Source: Ignavibacteriaceae bacterium (lineage in GTDB: Bacteria > Bacteroidota > Ignavibacteria > Ignavibacteriales > Ignavibacteriaceae). From it: 64,000 bases of DNA. Below the pieces are notes generated by a model. It was not told the DNA's origin, searched no databases, and was given only the letters and a program-made list of their open reading frames with translations. The translations under genes and the position numbers were made by a program. Of this stretch, positions 8,411 to 16,836 are shown one piece after another (the stretch's first letter is position 1; the number at the start of each line of letters is the position of its first letter). The stretch covers positions 1-64,000 of the forward strand of contig JAHBUO010000002.1 in NCBI GenBank assembly GCA_019638025.1, in the 5' to 3' direction.

Positions 8411-11400
8411 ATGATAGTCAATTATATGATTCGATTTACATTTCTCTCATTAATGTTTGTGTCTGTGCTTATTGCTCAGAATACTTCGCTTGTCCCGGTG
8501 TCTGAAAAATCGGGAGAAGTGGAAGCTAATGATGTATATTATTTCCATCATGCAACTGTTATGGAGGCAGAGAGTAGTGCAAAATCTATTTCATCTTTGA
8601 ATACAGCAGTTACAATAGAATTTACAAACGTAAATCTTTCACAAATCATTACCCAGATTTCAAAAGATTATAATGTGAATTTTGTTTTCGAAGATCAATT
8701 ACTGAATATTAAGGGGATTAATTATTCATCGCATCATCGGTCGTTACATGATGTTCTAACTGAATTGCTTGACCCTTACAATATAAGTTTTTATGAGTAT
8801 GGAACAGGTAAAATTGCTCTGGCAAAGCGAACAAAGATTGATGAAAAAACCGGTGGAGTTAAAGGAGTTATAAAAGATGAAACCGGTGAACTTTTATGGC
8901 GTGCAAATATTATGATTAAAGAGTTGAAGATTGGTTGTTCCTCAGATATGAAAGGGAATTATCAGATTAAAAATTTAAAGCCCGGGACTTACACATTTGA
9001 AGTTTCCTTTGTTGGTTATGAAACTTCTGCAAAAAAAGTTAAAGTTACTGCGGGGCAGATAATCGAAATTAATTTTACTTTGAAATCGACGGCATTTCAA
9101 ATTGGTGGTATTGAAGTAATTGGTTCAAGCGGATTATTGCCTAAAGATGTTAACTCCAAAACAACAATCACCAGCGGAGAAATTGAGCATTATCAGGCTT
9201 CAAGTTTAAAGGATGTTCTTGACTTAGTACCGGGTGTTCAAAAGAGTGATAATCCGGGACTCGGTAAAACAAGTCAAATTGCTGTTAGAGGTGATGAATC
9301 TGATCAGTACACAGCTTTCGGAACATTAATTGTAATTGATGGAACTCCTATCTCTAACAATGCAAATATGCAATTTGAGCGATTACAAGGTTCTAAATTT
9401 GGTGGTTCAAATACCGGAAGGGGAGTTGATTTAAGAACCATTCCTGCAGACAACATTGAAGATATTGAAGTTATTACTGGACTCCCATCAGTTAGATATG
9501 GCGATGTAACCGCAGGTATTATTAATGTTCAAACAAAAATTGGAAAAGCTCCGCATCGATTGAAAATAAAAAATAATCCTGACACAAGAGAGGGAAATTT
9601 CGGTGGTGGAATCCTCGTCGGCGAAGGGTCTTTAAGCTATAATTTCAATGTTGCTCAAAGTGAAAGAGATATCAGAAAAACTGGTGATGAGTATTTCCGT
9701 TTAACAGCGCAAACGGTTTATTCAGCTAACTTGTTGGGAACTTCATTAAATACCAACAATAAAATAATGTTTCAAAGAGTTCTTGATGAAGAAGAGCCGA
9801 AAGGAGACATGCAACAAACCAGAAATTATAATCGTGGTTATACATTAAGTTTATCTTCATGGGGTAAGTATCGACCAGATGATGGGATTTCAGCCATTGA
9901 TTATAGTTTGTTTGCCACAATGCGTCGCGAAAATTCAATGAAATCAAAACTGAATTCTGAGTATGTAGTTTTACCTAATGGTGATACTGCCGCAAGCTAC
10001 ATTGGTAAAGTTGAAAATCGCGGGATTGAGTGGACACTTGGAGGGAGATTAGAATACAATAAAATCTTCTATACGGGTAATGTTATACATAAAGTATTAT
10101 TTGGTATCGATCCACAGTATAATGTCAATACAGGTGAAGGTGTTGTCTTTGATACTTCTTACAGTTATTATGGAATTGAATCAGGTAGAAGACCATACCG
10201 ATTTGATGACATCCCGGGACAATTTCTTGCAAGTTTGTATCTCGAAGATAAGTTGACCGGTAATTTTATTTTTGACTATAATATTATGTTAGGGTTCAGA
10301 TATGAAATGTATCGCCCTTATGGATTTAATCTTGCGGGACTTTGGGGGAACGGTGATTTAGTTAAATCATATCAGGGTAGTTTCTTCAATCCAAGAGTAA
10401 ATATTATGATTTATTTATCTGATGCAAATCAGTTGAGAATTAGTGCCGGAACTTCATCGAAGTCACCACCGATGTCAACATTATATCCACCGGAATCGGT
10501 CTTCAAATGGAGAAATCCGGTTGATGGTTCAATCGACTATTATCGATATGACAAGAAAGTTCCTTACTTAAAGGGTTATAAGGAAACTTTATACGAAATT
10601 GCCTACGACCATAAATTTTATGATATGTTAGGCACAACAATTTCCGCTTATTATAAAAAAAGGACAGATTCTCCGATATCTAAACCTTATCCGGTTTTTC
10701 GAAGTGGTACAGATGCTAACAATAATTTATATATCTACTATATCGATCAATACACGTTGCCGGAAAATCTTGGAGTTTCATATAGCAAAGGAATTGAGTT
10801 TACACTTCGAACTTCAAGAATTAAGAAGTTAAATATGGATTTTCAAATTACCGGCGCATATAATCATATTAACACACCTGGAAAAGGATTTAATTACAGC
10901 GCAACCCCGGATCAATCAATAGGACGATACCCAAATTATTTAGTCCCCGGATTACCGGTTGATACTCTAATAGGTTGGGTATATCCAAGTAGTAGTAGAT
11001 GGAATGACAGATTTCAATTAAACTATTATGCAAAGTACACTCTGGCTCCTTTAGGTTTATGGATTACTTTTAGGGTAGAACAATTGGTCTTCGAAAGAAA
11101 TCAAAACTACAACCTAACTCCATTGGATTATGATAAGTTGAATGAATCTCAAAAACTAGATAGAGCTTTTGAAGAAGAAATTAAAATTAAACCTAACAAA
11201 TGGTTATTCAATTTGAGTATGAGTAAATCCCTATTTAAAGGGGCAGAAATATCTTTCTATGTCAATAACTTTTTCAACGATGCAGCAGTAAGGCGTTATA
11301 TGGTAACAAGGACAACCGAATCTGAAGAAAGTAGGAATCCCCCATTGTTTTACGGCATTGAGTTTAGTATGTCATTGGAAGGAATTTTTGGAGGAGGTTC

Positions 11401-11422
11401 AAAAAATGAAATCGATGATTAA
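8411..11422 (+). CDS. TonB-dependent receptor with STN signalling domain (module A)
   Basis: A 1003-aa outer-membrane receptor. A signal peptide ends at AQ near residue 23; an alternative in-frame ATG at 8426 would give a shorter, cleaner signal peptide. Residues about 68-138 form an STN (secretin/TonB N-terminal) domain, used for transenvelope signalling to FecR. About 148-226 form a carboxypeptidase-regulatory-like domain (VGYETSAKKV). A plug follows at about 250-375 (SSLKDVLDLVPGVQ; PSVRYGDVTAGII), then a 22-strand-type barrel with many aromatic strands. Expected role: TonB-powered uptake of a large ligand. The substrate is unknown. The plug is clearly related to the receptor at 30242, which lacks the STN domain. 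It overlaps the next gene by 17 bp. Confidence 0.93.
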   Translation: MIVNYMIRFTFLSLMFVSVLIAQNTSLVPVSEKSGEVEANDVYYFHHATVMEAESSAKSISSLNTAVTIEFTNVNLSQIITQISKDYNVNFVFEDQLLNIKGINYSSHHRSLHDVLTELLDPYNISFYEYGTGKIALAKRTKIDEKTGGVKGVIKDETGELLWRANIMIKELKIGCSSDMKGNYQIKNLKPGTYTFEVSFVGYETSAKKVKVTAGQIIEINFTLKSTAFQIGGIEVIGSSGLLPKDVNSKTTITSGEIEHYQASSLKDVLDLVPGVQKSDNPGLGKTSQIAVRGDESDQYTAFGTLIVIDGTPISNNANMQFERLQGSKFGGSNTGRGVDLRTIPADNIEDIEVITGLPSVRYGDVTAGIINVQTKIGKAPHRLKIKNNPDTREGNFGGGILVGEGSLSYNFNVAQSERDIRKTGDEYFRLTAQTVYSANLLGTSLNTNNKIMFQRVLDEEEPKGDMQQTRNYNRGYTLSLSSWGKYRPDDGISAIDYSLFATMRRENSMKSKLNSEYVVLPNGDTAASYIGKVENRGIEWTLGGRLEYNKIFYTGNVIHKVLFGIDPQYNVNTGEGVVFDTSYSYYGIESGRRPYRFDDIPGQFLASLYLEDKLTGNFIFDYNIMLGFRYEMYRPYGFNLAGLWGNGDLVKSYQGSFFNPRVNIMIYLSDANQLRISAGTSSKSPPMSTLYPPESVFKWRNPVDGSIDYYRYDKKVPYLKGYKETLYEIAYDHKFYDMLGTTISAYYKKRTDSPISKPYPVFRSGTDANNNLYIYYIDQYTLPENLGVSYSKGIEFTLRTSRIKKLNMDFQITGAYNHINTPGKGFNYSATPDQSIGRYPNYLVPGLPVDTLIGWVYPSSSRWNDRFQLNYYAKYTLAPLGLWITFRVEQLVFERNQNYNLTPLDYDKLNESQKLDRAFEEEIKIKPNKWLFNLSMSKSLFKGAEISFYVNNFFNDAAVRRYMVTRTTESEESRNPPLFYGIEFSMSLEGIFGGGSKNEIDD

Positions 11423-12503
11423 ATACTTGTTCCCTCTAATGTTTTTATTGGTGATTTTTTCCTCATGTCAACATGATCCACCACTGGCTGTTGATGGAAG
11501 AGGCGAACTTACAATATTTGCAATAGGTGACACAGCTTTGGCTGATACAATTCCTCAATTCATGAATATGAGCAACGCAAAAGTTATTCTTGCTTCAGAA
11601 TATGGAATGATTATAAAATATACCGATGCAAACGGAGTTCTTAATTTATCCGGTTTACCGGCTTCAACATATTCTATTACTGTTAGAATGCCGCATCCAC
11701 TTAATCCGAACATATTATTAGTAGGAAATTTAAGAGATCTTGCAATATCCGAGGGAATGATTGTAGATACAATCTTTGCCGAACAAATTGCTAATACAGG
11801 CCTCTGTATAAATGAAATTTATGCGGGTGGTCCTGTTAATAATATTTATTTTTTCTATGACCAGTTTGTCGAAATCTATAATTATAGTGATAGTGTAAAG
11901 TATCTTGACGGAATGATGGTTATGCGAGTTTCCGGAAACAGCGAAGGAAAAGGTCCGGGCGCTGATGAGGGGGACGATAACGATATAGATGGAGTTACTT
12001 ATGTATTCAAGTTCCCCGGAAAACCAGGGGAAATGAATTATCCGATTCTTCCCAAAACATTTAAAGTGTTAGCTTCTACCGGTGTTAATCATAAAAATAC
12101 GGTTTCAACAAGTATTGATTTAAGTACGGCTGATTGGGAATTCTACAATCAATTTTCTTTTTCAGATTTTGATAATCCAAATGTCCCTAATTTGATAAAT
12201 ATGAGATCAGATAGGACAGTCGATTTCCTCATCAATCTTGTAGGTGATGTAATTGTTATTTCTTCAGGTGTTGATTCAGTCTGGGAAGATGGCATCGATA
12301 TATCAACAGTTATTGATGGAATTCAATATAAGGGAAGTCATACAGCAAGAAAAACTCTGGATGTAAGAATCGACAAAAGCTATACACTAAGTCCACCGCG
12401 TTATAGCGGAAAATCTATGCGAAGAAGAGAACCGGGAGTAGACACAAATGATGGTTTACTCGACTGGGAAAATACTCCGGCCCCGACTCCGGGTTATCAT
12501 TAA
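11406..12503 (+). CDS. DUF4876-like lipoprotein (module A)
   Basis: The start is ATG 11406, preceded by GGAGGAGG; it gives a clean lipoprotein signal with lipobox SSC and Cys near residue 21. The mature protein is about 345 aa. An Ig/CNA-like strand region with LSGLPASTYSITV comes first. A lamin-tail-like segment follows (INEIYAGGP, then FVEIYNYSD), and the end reads GKSMRRREPG with APTPGYH. From family knowledge, DUF4876 lipoproteins accompany TonB receptors in Bacteroidota, and the match is by pattern recognition only. A paralogue at 32925 has the same order of motifs (ISEIYASGP, YVEIFNQTD, GKSMER, TPSPGRYH). It is probably a surface- or periplasm-facing partner of the receptor. Confidence 0.8.
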   Translation: MKSMIKYLFPLMFLLVIFSSCQHDPPLAVDGRGELTIFAIGDTALADTIPQFMNMSNAKVILASEYGMIIKYTDANGVLNLSGLPASTYSITVRMPHPLNPNILLVGNLRDLAISEGMIVDTIFAEQIANTGLCINEIYAGGPVNNIYFFYDQFVEIYNYSDSVKYLDGMMVMRVSGNSEGKGPGADEGDDNDIDGVTYVFKFPGKPGEMNYPILPKTFKVLASTGVNHKNTVSTSIDLSTADWEFYNQFSFSDFDNPNVPNLINMRSDRTVDFLINLVGDVIVISSGVDSVWEDGIDISTVIDGIQYKGSHTARKTLDVRIDKSYTLSPPRYSGKSMRRREPGVDTNDGLLDWENTPAPTPGYH

Positions 12504-12512
12504 GGAATAATT

Positions 12513-13403
12513 ATGAAAAATGCAGTAGTTCAGGTAAAAAATCTAACTCATCACTATGGAAGCCGATTAATTTTTGAAAATCTGAATTTTCAAATTAATC
12601 AAGGTTCCATCTTTGGTTTATTGGGTAAAAATGGTACAGGTAAAACAACAACCATTAACATACTGAATGGTTTTTTAGAGCCAACTTCAGGGAAATGCCT
12701 TGTGTTTGATGAGGACTCGTATAAACTTTCTCCGAAGACAAAATCGAGAGTTGGGTTTTTAATCGAAGGACACATTCAATATTCATTTATGAATATCAAG
12801 CAGATAGAAAAATATTACTCCGGCTTTTATCCTAATTGGAAAAAAGAAGCTTATTGGGAGTTGTTGCGTAAGCTTCAAGTTACAGAAACACAAAAAATTT
12901 CTAAAATGTCGTGTGGGCAACGTTCGCAAATTGCACTCGGTTTATTGCTTGCTCAAAATCCGGACTTACTGATTCTTGATGATTTTTCAATGGGTTTAGA
13001 TGCCGGTTATAGACGATTGTTCATCGATTACTTAACCGATTATATCCACGCTGAAGGGAAAACAGTTTTTATAACTTCTCATATCATTCAAGATTTAGAA
13101 GACTTGCTGGATGACTGTGTAATTATAGATTATAAATCAGTTTTAATGACGATGCCTATTAGAGACTTTATGAGTAAGTTTAAGCACTTTAGATGTATTC
13201 TTGAAAATCCTCCATCTTCAATTAATAAAGACGAGATTATCAAAAATATAGAAATTATTAAGAATAAAACTTCAATTTATACGTTCGCTGATGAAGCAAC
13301 CTTACTTCAGCATCTTGAAAAACTTGGTTTGAAACACAGTGGAGTTCAACAAGTAAAAATGTCTTTGGAAGATGCATTCATTGGATTAACAGGAAAGTAT
13401 TAG
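12513..13403 (+). CDS. ABC transporter ATP-binding protein
   Basis: A 296-aa ATPase. Walker A is GKNGTGKTT at residues 38-46 and Walker B is DLLILDD. The signature motif is MSCGQRSQ in place of LSGGQ, the catalytic Glu after Walker B is Asp (LILDDFSMGLD), and the switch His is in FITSHI. The C-terminal 80 residues are an extension typical of ABC-2 exporter ATPases. It is followed 8 bp later by its membrane partner. Family knowledge: such CcmA/NosF-like ATPases energise ABC-2 type transporters. The divergent signature and E-to-D change suggest altered hydrolysis but not necessarily inactivity. Confidence 0.93.
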   Translation: MKNAVVQVKNLTHHYGSRLIFENLNFQINQGSIFGLLGKNGTGKTTTINILNGFLEPTSGKCLVFDEDSYKLSPKTKSRVGFLIEGHIQYSFMNIKQIEKYYSGFYPNWKKEAYWELLRKLQVTETQKISKMSCGQRSQIALGLLLAQNPDLLILDDFSMGLDAGYRRLFIDYLTDYIHAEGKTVFITSHIIQDLEDLLDDCVIIDYKSVLMTMPIRDFMSKFKHFRCILENPPSSINKDEIIKNIEIIKNKTSIYTFADEATLLQHLEKLGLKHSGVQQVKMSLEDAFIGLTGKY

Positions 13404-13411
13404 GTATTTAA

Positions 13412-14092
13412 ATGTTGAAATCGCTTATATATAAAGAATGGTTGAAAGTTAGATGGACTTTCATTGGACTAGCACTGATTAACTTTTTTGTTATCATCAG
13501 TATCTGTGTATCTCTTGCAAATGCTTTTTCAATGGTGGATGCAAGTAAAATTTATGCTGACACAGCAGCAATGCAAGGACTATTTTATTTTGATTTTCGT
13601 TATATCCCATTGATTAGCGGCTTATTATTGGGGATTGTTCAGTTTTATCCCGAAATTAATTCAAGTAGAATTAAACTCACCCTTCATCTACCGATGAAAG
13701 AGAGTAAATCCTTGATGTCTATGCAGTTATTTGGCATAGGGGCTTTAGTACTAATATTTTTAGTTGATGCAATTATTTTACTAAACTTCTCATCAAAATA
13801 TTTCCCGAGTGAAATTGTTGATGGTATTACTATCACCATTTTACCATGGATTCTTTCCGGATTAGTAATTTACATCTTTGTCACAATTGTTTTTGTTGAA
13901 CCTTCATGGAGCCGAAGAGTGATAATAGGCTTTACGGGATTGGCATTTGTCGATGTCTATCATCTTGGAACTATCTTCGGTGGGACTATTTACACATATT
14001 CCCGAAGTTGGTGGATGTTCGTTCTCTTCTTGTTTCTTATTTCACCTTTAATTTTATGGTCGGGTAATAACTACAAGCGAGGGGTAAAATGA
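13412..14092 (+). CDS. ABC-2-type permease subunit
   Basis: A 226-aa integral membrane protein with about six hydrophobic segments, starting with an amphipathic KEWLKVRWTF segment as in ABC-2 exporter permeases. It has no signal peptide or catalytic motif. It lies directly after the ATPase gene and overlaps the DUF4857-like gene by 4 bp (ATGA), so the three are translationally coupled. It probably forms the membrane channel of the exporter, and the cargo is unknown. In nitrous-oxide reductase maturation a similar ATPase/permease pair (NosF/NosY) acts in copper-centre assembly, but no NosZ or NosD is present here. Confidence 0.85.
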   Translation: MLKSLIYKEWLKVRWTFIGLALINFFVIISICVSLANAFSMVDASKIYADTAAMQGLFYFDFRYIPLISGLLLGIVQFYPEINSSRIKLTLHLPMKESKSLMSMQLFGIGALVLIFLVDAIILLNFSSKYFPSEIVDGITITILPWILSGLVIYIFVTIVFVEPSWSRRVIIGFTGLAFVDVYHLGTIFGGTIYTYSRSWWMFVLFLFLISPLILWSGNNYKRGVK

Positions 14093-15354
14093 AAAAGACA
14101 CTAATTCTAAAACTATTACTTACCATAGTTATTATAGCAATGGCATCAATTTACTTGCCTGAGTTTTATTGGAAAACTTTTCCGCATAGGTATTATTTAC
14201 CTCGAGTTGCTTATAGTCCCATTCTCAATGATTTATTGATAACAAAGGGGGATTTTAAGAAAGCCAGAATCTTAGATCTTAATGGAAATTCATATTCAAG
14301 CAAGGAGTATGAAGCGTTAGTGCCTCAAACAGCTTTTGCTCAGTTGGTGTTTATAGGACAACTTCCCGATACTGTAAATGGTGTCCATTTCACAGTTCCG
14401 GAATTAAGAAAAAATTTGTTCAGAATAAATTTTGAACCTGCCGAAATAGACGCTATTCAATTTTTAATGTATCCGTTAATTGAATCGAAACCTAATAGAG
14501 CTTCTTTGAGCTTTCCACATGAGTTTTTCTGCATAAAAAGGGAATTCCAGGTGGTTGATTCAAGAACCAATTTAGTGTTAGATAATATGTCTAGTAGATA
14601 TTCGCTCGCCTTAATAGATAGAGGATTTAAATTCCCTGCAAAAGAAATGTTTGGTAATCCCACAACAAGAAAACCGTTTGATGAAGGATATTTCGTTATT
14701 GATAACGAAGACAAATTCTATCATATTAAAAGAATTGAGGATGAACCGTTCGTTAGAAAAATTAATCTTCCTGACGGAGTTAAAGTTGTACACATGGTTG
14801 TTGCCGAAAGAGATTTACGAGAGTTTTACGGATTTTTTGTAACGGAAGATAACCGTTTGTTCATGATTGAAAATAACACATATAATTTAGTTGAATTACC
14901 AATTTCTGATTACAATTATAAAACTTCACTTTTAAGCATAAATGCTGATATACTTTACCGACGCGTTATTATCATAAATGATAACAAAATATCAGTCTTA
15001 ATACTTGATCGAAATTATAAGGTAATTACAACATTTAAAGATTCAGTAACTCACAAAGATGAGACAACAGTTGGTCAAGTTGCGTCATTTATTTTTCCGT
15101 TCACATTGCAGTTTACTAGTGTGAACTCACAATATATAAATCTTTATCCGAGTATTAATGGATTTAATTTTATTATAGTAAACATAATTCTTTCCGGATT
15201 ATTCTTACTATTCTTAATAATTAGAAAATTCGATATTAAATCGAGCATTTTGCCGATAGCAATCATATTAGTAACCGGTATTTATGGTGTTATAGCTGTA
15301 TCTGTATTAAGAGATTTCAAAAAGAAAAACTCTACGGGAGTAAGTAATGAATAG
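14089..15354 (+). CDS. DUF4857-like membrane protein
   Basis: A 421-aa protein with an N-terminal membrane helix (about 7-25), a large extracytoplasmic domain of about 330 residues, and two C-terminal helices (about 360-410). Conserved-looking patches include SFPHEFF, KPFDEGYFVID and REFYGFF. They resemble what I recall of the DUF4857 family, which is found beside ABC transporters in Bacteroides; I cannot confirm this without a profile search. It is coupled by overlaps to the permease (4 bp) and to the outer-membrane barrel gene (8 bp). It may be a periplasmic adaptor linking the ABC unit to the outer-membrane components, which is inference. Confidence 0.72.
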   Translation: MKKTLILKLLLTIVIIAMASIYLPEFYWKTFPHRYYLPRVAYSPILNDLLITKGDFKKARILDLNGNSYSSKEYEALVPQTAFAQLVFIGQLPDTVNGVHFTVPELRKNLFRINFEPAEIDAIQFLMYPLIESKPNRASLSFPHEFFCIKREFQVVDSRTNLVLDNMSSRYSLALIDRGFKFPAKEMFGNPTTRKPFDEGYFVIDNEDKFYHIKRIEDEPFVRKINLPDGVKVVHMVVAERDLREFYGFFVTEDNRLFMIENNTYNLVELPISDYNYKTSLLSINADILYRRVIIINDNKISVLILDRNYKVITTFKDSVTHKDETTVGQVASFIFPFTLQFTSVNSQYINLYPSINGFNFIIVNIILSGLFLLFLIIRKFDIKSSILPIAIILVTGIYGVIAVSVLRDFKKKNSTGVSNE

Positions 15355-16807
15355 GGTTAAATATATTTTTTTCGGGATACTCACATTTTCTGTGATTAAT
15401 CTTTACCCCCAAATTAATAGAGTAATGGGAATGGGGGGATTAACATATGCTATAACAGATATCGATTATTCACTTACTCCATACAACTTTGGAGGCAACC
15501 CTGCGTGGATTGTAGTTGATGAAGAAGAAACGTTATTAGACATTACACCGAACTTTCAAAATAGTTGGGGAAATTATAGACGAATGTATGATTCTGAAGG
15601 GGCAATCAATTATGGAACAGCATTCAAGGGAGTAAAAAGACTTTCATCTAAAGGTACATTTGTAGGCTTCACCTCATACAATTATGAAGTTGTGAGAAAT
15701 TTATATAGGACTCTTCGTAAAGATGCATACACGGGAGAAGCTTATTATATGATTGATACCACTCAAGGCGATTTTCGATATACCGGTCCGGTGGTAGGCT
15801 TAACCTATAGTTGGGAGATGTTCAACGATTTATTTATTGGTGTATCCGGAACTTATCAGATTACTGATGGTCTGAAACAAGTTTATACAAATGCTCAATC
15901 AATATTTAGAGAAGTAAGTATTAACGCAGGTTTAGCTTATCGATTATCGAATGATTTTGTTATAGCCTCAAATATAAAGTATTCTGATTTTCAAGAAACT
16001 ATCGAAGCTAAAGATGTAAATCTTCTGGATGTTGAAGTTTATAATTACAAGGGAGATACCTATTTTATTGGCAAACGTGGTTCATCTGTAACTCAGAAAT
16101 TAAATAAAAAAAGATTTGAGTATAGAGGGCAAGTTTATGTTAAACCAACAGAAAAGTTATCATTTGCCATTATCGGAAATATAATACCTGAAATTGCTAA
16201 AGTTCTTGTTCCACAAAATAGTCTTATCGATGTTGAAGAAGTTTATACCGATTTCTATACAATTGACATACAAGCAAAATCACAGTATCAGCTTTTTGAG
16301 AATACATTATTGGGCTTGAAAGTAGGCTATAACAACAAAAATGGATGGTCAAATAATTCGAAGAAAAATCTGCTGATGTGGGATTGGAATATCTCAGATT
16401 TCTACTATGGGTTAGGAACTTCATATAAATTCGATTTTATTCCCATGCTTATAGGTGCAGAGTTTGAGATATCATCAATAAAAGCCGACTCTTCTAAATA
16501 TATTGATTCTCGATTCACTAATGTAAGTGCATCCAATAATAGAATTAGAGTAGGTGCTGAATATGAATTATTCGAAGACCATTTTATAAGAGCCGGATTT
16601 AACTACGGCAATGATGAAGTCGATGTTCTTTATGGTGGAAGTGATGTGAAAAAATTGGGAGTTAGTGCCGGATTTGGTTTCCGGCTATCATCAGCAATAT
16701 ATGTGAATGCAAATGTTCAGTATAGGAAAGTTTCAACAGAATATGGCGGTAGTTTAAGTAGGGGTGGACTCTCCTCTTTTATTACTCTTAGGTTAAATAC
16801 ATTTTAA
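15347..16807 (+). CDS. Outer-membrane beta-barrel protein, DUF6850-like (module A)
   Basis: A 486-aa exported protein with a signal peptide ending near PQIN. The rest alternates hydrophobic and polar residues in short strands and ends in an aromatic C-terminus (ITLRLNTF), as outer-membrane barrels do. The opening after the signal (YNFGGNPAW) is shared with the paralogue at 34134 (YYFGGNPAQ), as are the general length and position downstream of a DUF4876-like lipoprotein. This matches my recollection of the DUF6850 family. It is presumably a barrel accessory to the TonB receptor. It overlaps the preceding DUF4857-like gene by 8 bp. Confidence 0.78.
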   Translation: MNRVKYIFFGILTFSVINLYPQINRVMGMGGLTYAITDIDYSLTPYNFGGNPAWIVVDEEETLLDITPNFQNSWGNYRRMYDSEGAINYGTAFKGVKRLSSKGTFVGFTSYNYEVVRNLYRTLRKDAYTGEAYYMIDTTQGDFRYTGPVVGLTYSWEMFNDLFIGVSGTYQITDGLKQVYTNAQSIFREVSINAGLAYRLSNDFVIASNIKYSDFQETIEAKDVNLLDVEVYNYKGDTYFIGKRGSSVTQKLNKKRFEYRGQVYVKPTEKLSFAIIGNIIPEIAKVLVPQNSLIDVEEVYTDFYTIDIQAKSQYQLFENTLLGLKVGYNNKNGWSNNSKKNLLMWDWNISDFYYGLGTSYKFDFIPMLIGAEFEISSIKADSSKYIDSRFTNVSASNNRIRVGAEYELFEDHFIRAGFNYGNDEVDVLYGGSDVKKLGVSAGFGFRLSSAIYVNANVQYRKVSTEYGGSLSRGGLSSFITLRLNTF

Positions 16808-16836
16808 TAATTAATAATTAGTGATTGAGGTATCAA

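Noticed and set aside
6648..11422. Methanobactin or siderophore uptake operon
   Set aside because: Sigma/anti-sigma/STN receptor fits the general type, but no MbnH/MbnP, siderophore synthase or ferric reductase specific to these was seen. Ligand identity stays open.
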